Part shown: positions 1-9,001 of the stretch, piece by piece
Layout: each line of letters starts with the position of its first letter
Numbering within the stretch: the first letter of the stretch is position 1
Assembly: GCF_035943815.1 (NCBI RefSeq)
Contig: NZ_DASZBU010000005.1
Location: forward strand, 186,001 to 250,000
Length of the DNA stretch: 64,000 nt
Direction: 5' to 3'
Source of the DNA: Frateuria_A sp035943815
GTDB lineage: Bacteria > Pseudomonadota > Gammaproteobacteria > Xanthomonadales > Rhodanobacteraceae
Notes under the pieces: model-generated
What the model saw: only the letters and a program-made list of their open reading frames with translations
Database searches by the model: none
Told to the model about the DNA's origin: nothing
Translations under genes and position numbers: made by a program

Positions 1-1338
1 TACATTTTCCGCGGCGCGCTGGACGTTGGCGCGACGGGCATCAACGAGGCGATGAAGCTGGCCTGCGTGCGCGCCATCGCGGCGCTGGCCCGCATGGAGG
101 CCTCGGACCTGGCCGGCGCCTACGGCGGCGAGGTGCCTTCGTTCGGCGCCGACTACCTGATCCCGCGGCCGTTTGACCCGCGCCTGCTGGTGATGCTGGC
201 GCCGGCGGTGGCGCAGGCGGCGATGGATTCGGGCGTGGCCAGCCGGCCGATCGAGGACATGGACGCCTATCGCGAGAAGCTCGCCCAGTTCATCTACCGC
301 ACCAGCCTGCTGATGAAGCCGGTGTACGAGCGCGCCCGCGCCGACTTGAAGCGGGTGGTCTACGCCGAGGGCGAAGAGGAGAACGTGCTGCGCGCCGTGC
401 AGACGGTGATCGACGAGAAGCTCGCCTTCCCGATCCTGATCGGCCGCCCGGACGTGATCGCCACGCGCATCGAGCGCCTGGGCCTGCGCATGCGCGAGGG
501 CGTGGATTTCGAGCTGACAAACATCAACGACGATCCGCGCTTCAACGATTACTGGCAGCAGTACCACGCGTTGACCGAGCGCCGCGGCGTCACCCCGGCG
601 GCGGCCAAGAATCTCATGCGCTCACGCCCGACGCTGATCGCCGCCATCATGGTCGAGCGCGGCGAGGCCGATGCGATGATCTGCGGCCTGGTCGGGCGCT
701 ACCACAAGAAGCTCGGCTACCTGCGATCGGTGTTCGGGCTGGACCCGGGCGTGCAGTGCACCTCGGCCATGACCGGCGTGATCAACGACCTGGGCGCCTG
801 GTTCTTCGTCGACACCCACGTGCAGGTCGACCCCACTGCCGAGCAGATCGCCGAGGCCACGCTGCAGGCGAGCTACCGGCTCAAGCTCTTCGGCATCGAG
901 CCCAAGGTGGCGCTGCTCTCGCACTCCAACTTCGGCAGCCACGACAATGCCAGCGCGGCCAAGATGCGCCGCGCCTACCAGCTGATCCGCGAGCGCGCGC
1001 CCAAGCTGGAAGTGGACGGCGAGATGCAGGCCGATACCGCCTGGGACGGCGTGCTGCGCCAGCGCATCTTCCCCAACACCACGCTGTCCGGCCGTGCCAA
1101 CCTGTTCGTGCTGCCCAACCTGGACGCGGCCAACATCGTCTACAACATGGTGCGCGTGATGACCAGCGGCGTGGCGATCGGCCCGATCCTGATGGGCGTG
1201 GACAAGAGCGCGCACATCCTCACGCCGGCCTCGACCGTGCGGCGGGTCGTCAACATGACGGCGATCGCGGCGGTGGATGCGCAGATCCGGGTCGCCGCGC
1301 GGGAGGCCGGCGCCGGTGTGCTGCGCAGCATGCGTTGA
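1..1338 (+). CDS. maeB: NADP-dependent malic enzyme, C-terminal part (5' end outside window)
   Basis: The frame is open from base 1, so only the last 445 codons of the roughly 760-residue family are present. The first residues (FRGALDVGAT, then NEAMKLACV) match the end of the NAD(P)-binding malic domain. From about residue 110 of the fragment a phosphotransacetylase-like domain follows (RVVYAEGEEENVLRA). In MaeB enzymes this domain lacks acetyltransferase activity and binds acetyl-CoA as an allosteric inhibitor. The enzyme converts malate to pyruvate plus CO2, giving NADPH in the cytoplasm. Its product feeds the pyruvate dehydrogenase encoded by the nearby aceE. No frameshift is seen. Confidence 0.93.
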   Translation, partial: YIFRGALDVGATGINEAMKLACVRAIAALARMEASDLAGAYGGEVPSFGADYLIPRPFDPRLLVMLAPAVAQAAMDSGVASRPIEDMDAYREKLAQFIYRTSLLMKPVYERARADLKRVVYAEGEEENVLRAVQTVIDEKLAFPILIGRPDVIATRIERLGLRMREGVDFELTNINDDPRFNDYWQQYHALTERRGVTPAAAKNLMRSRPTLIAAIMVERGEADAMICGLVGRYHKKLGYLRSVFGLDPGVQCTSAMTGVINDLGAWFFVDTHVQVDPTAEQIAEATLQASYRLKLFGIEPKVALLSHSNFGSHDNASAAKMRRAYQLIRERAPKLEVDGEMQADTAWDGVLRQRIFPNTTLSGRANLFVLPNLDAANIVYNMVRVMTSGVAIGPILMGVDKSAHILTPASTVRRVVNMTAIAAVDAQIRVAAREAGAGVLRSMR

Positions 1339-1384
1339 GTGCGATACCGGCGTATGCTGGGTGTGAAAACCGGGGGGGTTCACC

Positions 1385-2416
1385 ATGGCTGAGCCAAGGG
1401 ATGCCCGCACAAGGATGAGCAGGCTTCCATCCTGTACCGTGCTGCTGATCGCGTACCGCATGCAGCACACCATCGCCGAATCCTTGCGCTCCGTGCTTGC
1501 GCAGGATGTGCCGTGCGAGATCATCGTCTCGGACGATTGTTCAGGCGACGAGTCGCTCTCCGTCGCGCGCGACGTCATGCAGGGCTACTCCGGACCGCAC
1601 CGGGTCACCATCCGCAGTACGGCGCAGAACCTAGGTCTGTGCGCACACCTGAACGAACTGGCCGGGATCGCCACGGGCGAGATGCTGGTGTTCCAGGCCG
1701 GCGACGACGTGGCCCGTCCGGACCGGGTGGCGCGCCTGCTGGAAGAATTCGCGGCGCACCCGCAAGCGCAGGTGGTCGGTTCGGCCGTCGACGACATCGA
1801 CGAGCGCGGCCGCCTGCTCGCCGAATCCGTGCGCGGGATGCCCCGGCGGCTGGATCAGCGCGCCTTCCTGCGCCGCGGCCGGATGCAGACGGTGCTGGGC
1901 GCCTCCATGGCGGTGCGCCGCGAACTGATCACCGAGCTGCCCCCGCTGCACGGCTTCGTGGAAGACAACATGCTCAGCCTGCGCGCGGCGCTGGTTGGCG
2001 AATGCCGTTGCCTGCCGCAGGCGCTGTTGGGTTACCGCCGCCACGGCGGCAACCTCAACGACTGGATGTTCGACCGCAGCGACCACGACTATTCGACCTA
2101 CGAGCGGCGCAACCGTCGCGTGCTGACCATGTACCGGCAGATCGCCGCCGACCAGGAGCGATGCGCGGAGGCCCGTCCCGATCTGCCGGCCGAACGGCGC
2201 CGGCTGGCGCTGGCGCTGGCGGCGATGTATCGGCTGGAGGCGGACATGCGCGAGGCGCTGCTCGACCGCCCGCGCCACCAATGGGTGCGGTTGCTGTGGC
2301 GCGGGCTGCGCCATCCCGGCCTGCACCGCAAGAGTGCCGAGCGCGGTCTCAAGCTGCTGCTGCCGCGCCGCTGGTTCGGCCGCGGTGCGCAAATACGCGG
2401 CTACCTGGGTTCCTAG
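1385..2416 (+). CDS. Glycosyltransferase family 2 (GT-A fold)
   Basis: This 343-residue protein has the GT2 nucleotide-sugar fold: a beta-strand start (TVLLIAYRMQ), the DD pair at residues 50-51 (IVSDDCSGDES), and the metal-binding QAGDDVARPDR at 105-115. A late acidic element (HGFVEDNMLSLRA) fits the catalytic-base region. It has no membrane segment, so it probably works at the inner face of the membrane on a cell-surface glycan. The first ATG has a G-run 6-8 bases upstream; a second ATG at 1415 is possible but its AAGG is too close. The stop overlaps the stop of the opposing glycosyltransferase at CTAG 2413-2416. The sugar donor cannot be read from sequence. Confidence 0.88.
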   Translation: MAEPRDARTRMSRLPSCTVLLIAYRMQHTIAESLRSVLAQDVPCEIIVSDDCSGDESLSVARDVMQGYSGPHRVTIRSTAQNLGLCAHLNELAGIATGEMLVFQAGDDVARPDRVARLLEEFAAHPQAQVVGSAVDDIDERGRLLAESVRGMPRRLDQRAFLRRGRMQTVLGASMAVRRELITELPPLHGFVEDNMLSLRAALVGECRCLPQALLGYRRHGGNLNDWMFDRSDHDYSTYERRNRRVLTMYRQIAADQERCAEARPDLPAERRRLALALAAMYRLEADMREALLDRPRHQWVRLLWRGLRHPGLHRKSAERGLKLLLPRRWFGRGAQIRGYLGS

Positions 2417-3360
2417 CCCGCAGCCTCGCGGCGCGCGCGCGCCAACTTGCGCAGCATTCGCATCTGCAGGCGCACCGCCGTCTGCCACGCCGGCCGGCCC
2501 GGTTCGGCCAATGCCATGCGCTCGCGCCAGATCGCCCGCAGCAGCGGTGCGTGGGAGCGCTTGTCGATGGCCAGTTCCAGCGCCTCGGACATGCGCCGCG
2601 CGCGGCCGGCTGCGTCGAAACGGCTGCCGGCCAGCGCCCGTAGCAGGGCGACCCGATCCGTTATCCAGCCGCGGTAGCGGTCCGGCTTGCGGGCAACGCC
2701 TTCGCGGCCCAGCGAGGAATAAGCCTGGGTGTGCCGGCGGAACTGCACCAGCGGCCGATGGACGTACACCACGCCGCCGCGCGCCGCCGCGAACATGGCC
2801 AGCACCCAGTCGTAGAACAACTCCGGTGGCAGCGGGCGTGCGCTTTCGAACAGGTCCCGCCGCACCAGCAGCGCATGGCCGGACACGGAATTGGCGAAAG
2901 CGAACCGCAACGGCTCGCATCCGGCCAGCATCTGCGTGTCGTCCGAGATCCGGCGCCCGCTGGGCTGCCCTTCGGGGTCGATATAGGCGGAGTCGCAGTA
3001 GGCGAGGTCCGCCTGGCCGATGGCGGCGAGCAGGGTGGCGAGCTTGTTCGGCGCCCACAGGTCGTCCTGGTCGCTGGGGGCGATGAACTCGCCCCGGCAC
3101 AACGACATCGCCCGCTCGAAGCTGCGCGTGGGGCCGAGATTGGCCGGGTTCGGGTGCACGCGTACGCGCTCGTCGCGGCGAGCGTAGTCCTGCAGCAGGG
3201 CCACGCTGGCGTCGCGGGAGCCGTCGTCCACCGCGATGATTTCCAGCTGCACGTCGCGCTGCGCCAGGATCGAATCCAGTTGCGCCCTAAGGAAACGCTC
3301 GCCGTTGTACGCGCTAAGGGCGACCGAGATCAGCGGCGAAGGCGTGGTGGGCGTGGGCAT
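2413..3360 (-). CDS. Glycosyltransferase family 2, rhamnosyltransferase-like
   Basis: The start used here, MPTPTTPSPLISVALSAYNG, gives 315 residues; the open frame runs 31 codons further upstream but that part looks non-coding. Nucleotide-sugar motifs are DDGS at residues 45-48 and the metal-binding DQDDLW at 97-102. The SGHALLVRRDLF segment and the later FRRHTQAYSS element resemble O-antigen rhamnosyltransferases. It is unlike the opposing GT2 in sequence, so the two are not a recent duplication. Together they look like a small surface-glycan pair placed between maeB and aceE. Donor and acceptor are unknown. Confidence 0.87.
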   Translation of the reverse strand: MPTPTTPSPLISVALSAYNGERFLRAQLDSILAQRDVQLEIIAVDDGSRDASVALLQDYARRDERVRVHPNPANLGPTRSFERAMSLCRGEFIAPSDQDDLWAPNKLATLLAAIGQADLAYCDSAYIDPEGQPSGRRISDDTQMLAGCEPLRFAFANSVSGHALLVRRDLFESARPLPPELFYDWVLAMFAAARGGVVYVHRPLVQFRRHTQAYSSLGREGVARKPDRYRGWITDRVALLRALAGSRFDAAGRARRMSEALELAIDKRSHAPLLRAIWRERMALAEPGRPAWQTAVRLQMRMLRKLARARREAAG

Positions 3361-3431
3361 GGTCGGGTCGGCAGAGGTGCTGGCGCATGGTAAGCGATGC
3401 CCACCGTGTGGCGGCACACCCCCCGCAAAGC

Positions 3432-3437
3432 TAGAAT
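3432..3437 (+). promoter_or_regulatory. Candidate -10 box TAGAAT upstream of aceE
   Basis: GCTAGAATCG lies 58 bases before the aceE start, and TAGAAT fits the TAnnnT -10 pattern. No good -35 hexamer is visible at the expected distance. The same ten bases recur upstream of the cytochrome c gene near 62107. Confidence 0.4.
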
Positions 3438-3494
3438 CGGGGGCTCCCCACACGTCAAATACAAGAGGCGCCAGGTGCGCCGCGGAGAATTTCC

Positions 3495-6215
3495 ATGGAT
3501 CAGCTCGATGACATCCTGGATCAGGATCTCGACCCCGCCGAAACCCGCGAGTGGGTCGAATCGCTCGATGCGGTCATCCAGCACGACGGCACCGAGCGCG
3601 CGCACTTCCTGCTCGAGCGCATGGTCGATTCCACCCGGCGCTCCGGCGGCTACCTGCCCTTCGACCCGACCACCGAGTACGTCAACACCATCGCGCCGGC
3701 GAACGAGGCCAAGAGCCCAGGCGACGCGGCGATGGAGTGGCGCATCCGCTCGATCATCCGCTGGAACGCCATGGCGATGGTGGTGCGCGCCAACCGCAAG
3801 CCGGGTGAGCTCGGCGGGCACATCGCCAGTTTCGCTTCCTCGGCGACGCTCTACGACGTCGGCTTCAACCATTTCTGGCGCGCGCCCAGCGCCGAGCATC
3901 CGGGCGACCTGGTGTTCCACCAGGGCCACTCCAGCCCCGGCGTTTACGCCCGCTCGTTCCTCGAGGGGCGCATCAGCGAGGAGCAGCTGGATCTGTTCCG
4001 CATGGAGGTGGTCGGCAAGGGCCGCGCGCTGTCCTCCTACCCGCACCCCTGGCTGATGCCCGACTACTGGCAGGTGCCGACCGTATCGATGGGCTTGGGT
4101 CCCATCCAGGCGATCTACCAGGCGCAGTTCTGGAAGTACCTCGAGCACCGCGGGCTGATCCCCAAGACCGACCGCAAGGTGTGGTGCTTCATGGGCGACG
4201 GCGAGTGCGACGAGCCCGAATCGCTGGGCGCGATCTCGCTGGCCGGCCGCGAAGGGCTGGACAACCTCGTCTTCGTGATCAACTGCAACCTGCAGCGGCT
4301 GGACGGCCCGGTGCGCGGCAACGGCAAGATCATCCAGGAGCTGGAGGGCGTCTTCCGCGGCGCTGGCTGGAACGCGATCAAGGTGATCTGGGGTTCCTAC
4401 TGGGATCCGCTTCTGGCGCGCGACAAGGACGGCGTGCTGCGCAAGCTCATGATGGAAACGCTCGACGGCGAGTACCAGGCCTGCAAGGCCTTCGGGGGCG
4501 CCTACACGCGCGAGCATTTCTTCGGCAAATACCCGCAGACCCGCGAGATGGTCGCCAACCTCTCCGACGACGACATCTGGCGTCTGAACCGCGGCGGACA
4601 TGACCCTCACAAGGTCTACGCCGCCTATCACGCGGCGGTTAACACCAAGGGCATGCCCACCGTGATCCTGGCCAAGACGGTCAAGGGCTACGGCATGGGC
4701 TTAGGATCGGGCGAATCGCAGAATCCGACCCACCAGCAGAAGAAGCTCGACACCGACTCGGTGCGCGCCTTCCGCGACCGCTTCAATATCCCGGTGGCGG
4801 ACGACAAGCTGGCCGAGGTGCCGTACTACCACCCGGGCAAGGAATCGCCGGAAGTCGAATACATGCTCGAGCGCCGCCGCGCGCTCGGCGGCTTCCTGCC
4901 GCAGCGCCGGCGCAAGACCGACGTGCAGCTGAAGGCGCCGGACCTGTCCGCCTTCGCGCAGATCACCGCCGGCACCGGCGAGCGCGAGATCTCCACCACC
5001 ATGGCGCTGGTGCGCGGCATGAACCTCTTGCTGCGCGACAAGGCGATCGGCCCGCGCGTGGTGCCGATCGTCGCCGACGAGGCGCGCACCTTCGGCATGG
5101 AGGGCATGTTCCGCCAGATTGGCATCTACGCCCCGTTCGGGCAGAAGTACCGCCCGCAGGACTCGGACCAGCTGCTCTACTACCGCGAGGACCAGAAGGG
5201 CCAGGTGCTGCAGCAGGGCATCAGCGAGGCCGGCGGCATGGCCTCGTGGATGGCGGCGGCCAGCAGCTACTCGATCAGCAACCAGCCGATGCTGCCGTTC
5301 TTCATCTACTACTCGATGTTCGGCTTCCAGCGCATCGGCGACCTGGCCTGGGCCGCCGGCGACATGCGCGCGCGCGGCTTCCTGGTCGGCGGCACCTCCG
5401 GCCGCACCACCTTGAACGGCGAGGGCCTGCAGCACGAGGACGGCCAGTCGCACCTGATGGCCGGCGTGATCCCTAACGTGAAGGCCTACGACCCGACCTT
5501 CTCCTACGAGGTCGGCGTGATCCTGCAGGACGGTACGCGCCGCATGCTGCAGGAACAGGAGGACGTGTACTACTACGTCACCGTGATGAACGAGAACTAC
5601 GAGCACCCGGAACTGCCGAAGGGTTGCGAGGAGGGCGTCATCAAGGGGATGTACCTGTTCCGGGATTCGGGAGTCGGCCAGGGCAACGGCAAGGGCAAGT
5701 CCAAGGCCAAGGCGCCATGCGTGCAATTGCTGGGCTCGGGCACCATCCTGCGCGAGGTGATCGCCGCGGCCGAGCTGCTGGAAAAGGATTTCGGCGTCGC
5801 TGCCGACATCTGGTCCTGCCCCAGCTTCAGCGAGCTGCGCCGGGACGGTTTCGATGCCGAGCGCTGGAATCGCCTGCATCCGGAGGGCGAGCAGCGCGTG
5901 CCGTACGTCACCGGGCTGCTGCAGGGCCGATCCGGGCCTGCCATCGCCGCGACCGACTACGTGCGCGAGTATGCCGACCAGATCCGTGCCTTCATGCCCG
6001 AGGGCATGCGCTACACCGTGCTGGGCACCGACGGCTACGGCCGTTCGGACACCCGCGCGCACCTGCGCGATTTCTTCGAGGTCGACCGCTACTGGATCGC
6101 GCATGCCGCACTCGCGGCGCTGGCGAAGGACGGCCTGGTCAATGCCAAGGACGTGGCGCGCGCGATCAAGGAATACAAGCTCGACCCCGACAAGCCCAAT
6201 CCGCTGACGGTCTGA
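3495..6215 (+). CDS. aceE: Pyruvate dehydrogenase E1 component, homodimeric type
   Basis: The 906-residue protein matches the single-chain E1 of gammaproteobacteria (E. coli 887). It decarboxylates pyruvate with thiamine diphosphate and passes acetyl to the E2 lipoyl arm. The TPP/Mg motif GDGECDEPES begins near residue 234 and is followed by the conserved VINCNLQRLDGPVRGNGKI. The middle TPP domain (GMEGMFRQIGIYAPFGQKY) and the C-terminal transketolase domain are intact. GGAG precedes the ATG at about 8 bases. A short Gly/Lys insert (QGNGKGKSKAKAP) lies near residue 730. Its partners aceF and lpd lie more than 22 kb downstream, so the complex is encoded in two places. Confidence 0.97.
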   Translation: MDQLDDILDQDLDPAETREWVESLDAVIQHDGTERAHFLLERMVDSTRRSGGYLPFDPTTEYVNTIAPANEAKSPGDAAMEWRIRSIIRWNAMAMVVRANRKPGELGGHIASFASSATLYDVGFNHFWRAPSAEHPGDLVFHQGHSSPGVYARSFLEGRISEEQLDLFRMEVVGKGRALSSYPHPWLMPDYWQVPTVSMGLGPIQAIYQAQFWKYLEHRGLIPKTDRKVWCFMGDGECDEPESLGAISLAGREGLDNLVFVINCNLQRLDGPVRGNGKIIQELEGVFRGAGWNAIKVIWGSYWDPLLARDKDGVLRKLMMETLDGEYQACKAFGGAYTREHFFGKYPQTREMVANLSDDDIWRLNRGGHDPHKVYAAYHAAVNTKGMPTVILAKTVKGYGMGLGSGESQNPTHQQKKLDTDSVRAFRDRFNIPVADDKLAEVPYYHPGKESPEVEYMLERRRALGGFLPQRRRKTDVQLKAPDLSAFAQITAGTGEREISTTMALVRGMNLLLRDKAIGPRVVPIVADEARTFGMEGMFRQIGIYAPFGQKYRPQDSDQLLYYREDQKGQVLQQGISEAGGMASWMAAASSYSISNQPMLPFFIYYSMFGFQRIGDLAWAAGDMRARGFLVGGTSGRTTLNGEGLQHEDGQSHLMAGVIPNVKAYDPTFSYEVGVILQDGTRRMLQEQEDVYYYVTVMNENYEHPELPKGCEEGVIKGMYLFRDSGVGQGNGKGKSKAKAPCVQLLGSGTILREVIAAAELLEKDFGVAADIWSCPSFSELRRDGFDAERWNRLHPEGEQRVPYVTGLLQGRSGPAIAATDYVREYADQIRAFMPEGMRYTVLGTDGYGRSDTRAHLRDFFEVDRYWIAHAALAALAKDGLVNAKDVARAIKEYKLDPDKPNPLTV

Positions 6216-6227
6216 TCGCCCGTTGGC

Positions 6228-6252
6228 GCCCTCTCCCCTCCGGGGAGAGGGC
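6228..6252. repeat. GC-rich palindrome after aceE (REP-like, possible terminator)
   Basis: GCCCTCTCCCC and GGGGAGAGGGC form an 11-base perfect stem around a 3-base loop (TCC), followed by CTGGGGTGAAGG. This resembles the intergenic CTCTCCCC/GGGGAGAG repeat of many proteobacteria. With no T-run it is a weak terminator candidate. The rest of the gap to 6501 holds no gene I can support. Confidence 0.6.
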
Positions 6253-6501
6253 TGGGGTGAAGGTCAGGGCTCGCGGGAACGGTTGTTGTGCTGGCGCTGC
6301 CTTTGTGTGTCGTTCTTGCGGGGTACTTCCGCGATTTGGCGGGTTTGCGATCGGAAGCTCTTACCGCACAAGCGCGGATAGGCGTGCAACCGCGGCAAAG
6401 CATCCCTACGCCGGTTCGCACTGCGTCAACGCTCGGTAGCGCGAACGAACAAACCACTCGCCACCGAACGCGGCTGTGGAGCGACGGATGTTGCCGTAAT
6501 C

Positions 6502-8088
6502 CTATTCGGACAACGCCTGCTGGATCGCCTCCAGCCCGTGGCCGCGCGTCTCGATCCCGCGCCGCGCCAGCATCCATGCCGCCAGCCCCATCGGCAGCGC
6601 GATCAGCAATGCCGACAGCATGAAGTGCTCGAACAGTCCGAGTACGCCCAGCAGCGCACCCAGGATTCCGCCCAGCTTGGAACCGCCGGCGATCAGCCCG
6701 GAGCCCGTGCTGCGCAAGTGCACAGGATAGATCTCTGCCGCATACGGGATCAGCGTGGCGATCACGCCGCTGATGCTGAGCAGCAGCGCGACCGTCGCCG
6801 TGGTGGTCAGCGCTTCGGAACGCAATCCCATCCAGCCGATAGCGAGGAACAGCAGCAGCGATGCCGCCGTCGACGCGATGAACAGCACCAGCGTGCGGAT
6901 GCTGCTCCAGCGCTGGTAGCACGCCACCACGACGGCGATGCCCGGCAACGCGAGCACCGCCGAACGTGCCAGTAGCGCGGCACTGGCGTGCGCGTCTATG
7001 CCGAGCTGGACCAGGTTGGCCGGCAGCCACAGCAGGAAGCCGAAATTCGCCAGACCCCAGGCCACTGCGCAGACCATCAGGCCCCAGGTGATCGCCGCAT
7101 GGCGCCCGCGCAACAGCTCGCGCATGCCGATCTGGGCGTGCGTCAGCGCGGCGGGTGCCGCCTCGTACGCCGGCAGCGTGTTGCCGGAGAATTTCAGCAG
7201 CACCGCGCGTGCCTGTTCCTCCAGTCCGGCCAGCGCCAGGAAGCGCGGCGACTCGGGAATGTAGCGGTTGAGCAGTACGATCAGCGCGCCCGTGGGCAGG
7301 TTGAGCAGCCACAGCGAGCGCCAGCTGTAGGCCGGCTCGAACAGCGTGGCCGCACCCGAGGCCAGCAGGTATCCGGCCGAGGTACCGACGCCGCCCAGCG
7401 CCACCAGCAGCCAGCCGCGGTGCGCGGTGGGAATGGTCTCGGCCATCAGCGTGAAGGTGATCGGCAGCATGCCGCCGGCCGCCGCGCCCATCATGAAACA
7501 CATCACCAGGTTCCAGCCGAACGAAGGCATCGCACCGCAGATCGAGGTGCCCATGAACATCAGCGCCGAGAGCAGAATGGTGGCGCGTCGCCCGAACAGG
7601 TCGCCCAGGCGCCCCCACACCACCGAGCCCACCGTCGTGCCGATCAACGCCGACAGCGCCAACAGGCCGCCGGTGGTCGCGCTGATGCCGTACTCGGCCG
7701 ACAGGCCCGGCATCACGAAGCCGATCGTGGCCGGCTTCATCACATCCACCGCCAGCGCCAAGGTCAGTACTGCGACCAGCTTCCAGTGCTCGCGGTTGAG
7801 CGGCACGTGGTCGGCGGAATGGAACGGCAGCGGAGTACGCTCGGGATGCAGGGTGCGGCGCATCTGCGCCAGGCGCGGCATCAGCCCATAGGCGGACAGC
7901 AGCACGCCGGCCGGCACCAGGGCCATGCCGATGAGCATCAGCCGGTCCATCGGCATGCCGGCCAGGCGGTAGTGCATGGGTGCGGCCATCGCCAGCATGG
8001 GCAGGTGCGCCAGCACGCCCGCGACCACGCAGGCGCAGCCGAGCCAGAACGCGACGGGGTGATGGTAGGTGATGCTCTTGGCTGGCAT
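6502..8088 (-). CDS. MFS transporter, sugar-porter-like, with N-terminal extension
   Basis: The 528-residue membrane protein carries the MFS motif A (GRLGDLFGRR), a matching ETIPTAHRG segment and PESPRFLALAG, which places it near the metabolite:H+ symporter/sugar-porter group. The MFS core starts only around residue 105 (VAVLTLALAVDVMKPATIGF). Before it lie two further hydrophobic segments (about residues 12-34 and 48-68) joined to the core by a charged linker. The total is therefore about 14 segments instead of 12. No Shine-Dalgarno is obvious before the ATG. The substrate is unknown, and neighbouring genes give no clue. Confidence 0.82.
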   Translation of the reverse strand: MPAKSITYHHPVAFWLGCACVVAGVLAHLPMLAMAAPMHYRLAGMPMDRLMLIGMALVPAGVLLSAYGLMPRLAQMRRTLHPERTPLPFHSADHVPLNREHWKLVAVLTLALAVDVMKPATIGFVMPGLSAEYGISATTGGLLALSALIGTTVGSVVWGRLGDLFGRRATILLSALMFMGTSICGAMPSFGWNLVMCFMMGAAAGGMLPITFTLMAETIPTAHRGWLLVALGGVGTSAGYLLASGAATLFEPAYSWRSLWLLNLPTGALIVLLNRYIPESPRFLALAGLEEQARAVLLKFSGNTLPAYEAAPAALTHAQIGMRELLRGRHAAITWGLMVCAVAWGLANFGFLLWLPANLVQLGIDAHASAALLARSAVLALPGIAVVVACYQRWSSIRTLVLFIASTAASLLLFLAIGWMGLRSEALTTTATVALLLSISGVIATLIPYAAEIYPVHLRSTGSGLIAGGSKLGGILGALLGVLGLFEHFMLSALLIALPMGLAAWMLARRGIETRGHGLEAIQQALSE

Positions 8089-8260
8089 GCGGAAGGCCGT
8101 CGAGGGACGGCCAAGCTTACCTTGCCCTTTGCCACCTCTCGCCTGCGGGAAGACGGGGCAGCGTTCCGCGGGTTCGTTGTCTCCCTCGAGGGGATCGTCC
8201 AGCGATCACGGCGGGTGCCTTGCGTGGTGTGAACGGCTCCTTCGCGCGCCGCGCACGGCG

Positions 8261-8290
8261 GGCTGCCGATACTTCGATGCATCGGCAGCC
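8261..8290 (+). promoter_or_regulatory. Perfect 10-base hairpin just upstream of a ribosome-binding site
   Basis: GGCTGCCGAT and ATCGGCAGCC pair perfectly around a 10-base loop (ACTTCGATGC). The hairpin ends about 6 bases before the GAGGA and 15 bases before the ATG of the small proline-rich gene. It could be an operator, an RNA element controlling translation, or the end of a preceding transcript. Confidence 0.5.
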
Positions 8291-8305
8291 GATACGAGGA
8301 TATCC

Positions 8306-8521
8306 ATGAGTCCGACGATTCTGGGCATGCCCACTCCGGAACCCGGCGGTCACCCGGAGTTGTGGCGCTACGGCCCGCCCGGCGAGCCGGAACATCCCCA
8401 GCAGGATCCGCCGCCGCCGCCGCCGCGCGATCCTATCGATCCGGGCCGCCCGCAGCAGCCGGAGCTGCCGCCCATCGATCCGCATACGCCGACGGTGCCG
8501 GAGCCGCGCATCCGCGGATGA
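8306..8521 (+). CDS. Small proline-rich protein, unknown function
   Basis: The 71-residue product has about one third proline, with a run of six prolines near residue 35 (DPPPPPPRDP) and repeated P-E-L-P-P/I-D-P turns. It has no signal peptide, hydrophobic segment or cysteine. The ATG is chosen because GAGGA sits 5-6 bases upstream; the longer in-frame opening from 8069 has no such site. It ends 33 bases before a symmetrical hairpin shared with the convergent DUF883-like gene. I do not recognise the family. Low complexity leaves some doubt that it is translated. Confidence 0.55.
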   Translation: MSPTILGMPTPEPGGHPELWRYGPPGEPEHPQQDPPPPPPRDPIDPGRPQQPELPPIDPHTPTVPEPRIRG

Positions 8522-8552
8522 ACGGATCTCCCCGCAAGCGTGGCCTCCGCCC

Positions 8553-8579
8553 CGGCCCTCTCACGCTAAGAGAGGGCCG
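8553..8579. terminator. Bidirectional hairpin between convergent genes
   Basis: CGGCCCTCTC and GAGAGGGCCG form a 10-base stem with a 7-base loop between the proline-rich gene (+) and the DUF883-like gene (-). No T-run follows on either strand. The placement suggests a shared terminator. Confidence 0.5.
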
Positions 8580-8594
8580 AGGCGCACGCGAGTT

Positions 8595-8924
8595 CTAGTC
8601 CTCGTCGCTGCGCAGCAGCTTGCGCAGCAGCAGGAACGCGCCGACCGTGCCGGCGACGAGGGCGACCGCCGCCACCGGGTGCCGGCTGGCGTGGCGGCGC
8701 ACGCGGCGGTACTGGTAGCTGGCCTCGTCCGCCAGGTCCTCGGCCATGTGCGAGAGCTGCTTGCCGTAGCCTGCGCTGCGGCGGCCGAGGCGGCCGCTCA
8801 GGCGGCGGCCGCGCTCGATCAGGTCGGTGGCGGTGTCGGCCGTGCCGTTGGCGTACTGGCGCATGCGATCACGCACGCGTTCGCTGGCGCCGTCGAAGCG
8901 ATCTTCGATATCGCGGTGTCTCAT
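8595..8924 (-). CDS. DUF883/ElaB-like membrane-anchored protein
   Basis: The 109-residue protein has a charged helical N-terminal part (DIEDRFDGASERVRDRMRQ) and one C-terminal hydrophobic helix (HPVAAVALVAGTVGAFLLL) that ends in RKLLRSDED. This is the layout of the DUF883/YqjD/ElaB family, whose E. coli members are inner-membrane proteins that associate with ribosomes in stationary phase. AAAGGAGG lies 8 bases before the ATG, one of the best ribosome sites in the window. A GTG immediately upstream is an alternative start. The much longer frame to 9164 is an artefact. Confidence 0.72.
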   Translation of the reverse strand: MRHRDIEDRFDGASERVRDRMRQYANGTADTATDLIERGRRLSGRLGRRSAGYGKQLSHMAEDLADEASYQYRRVRRHASRHPVAAVALVAGTVGAFLLLRKLLRSDED

Positions 8925-9001
8925 CACGGGAGCCTCCTTTGCGACGAAGCCCCAGCCTGACCGCGGCATCGTGAGCGAAGCGTCGAAACAGGTCACGTGG
9001 T

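Noticed and set aside
6216..6501. Apparent coding frames in the gap after aceE
   Set aside because: The protein-like SPLPGGERA text comes from the CTCTCCCC palindrome, a common source of false ORFs; no start or domain supports a gene.
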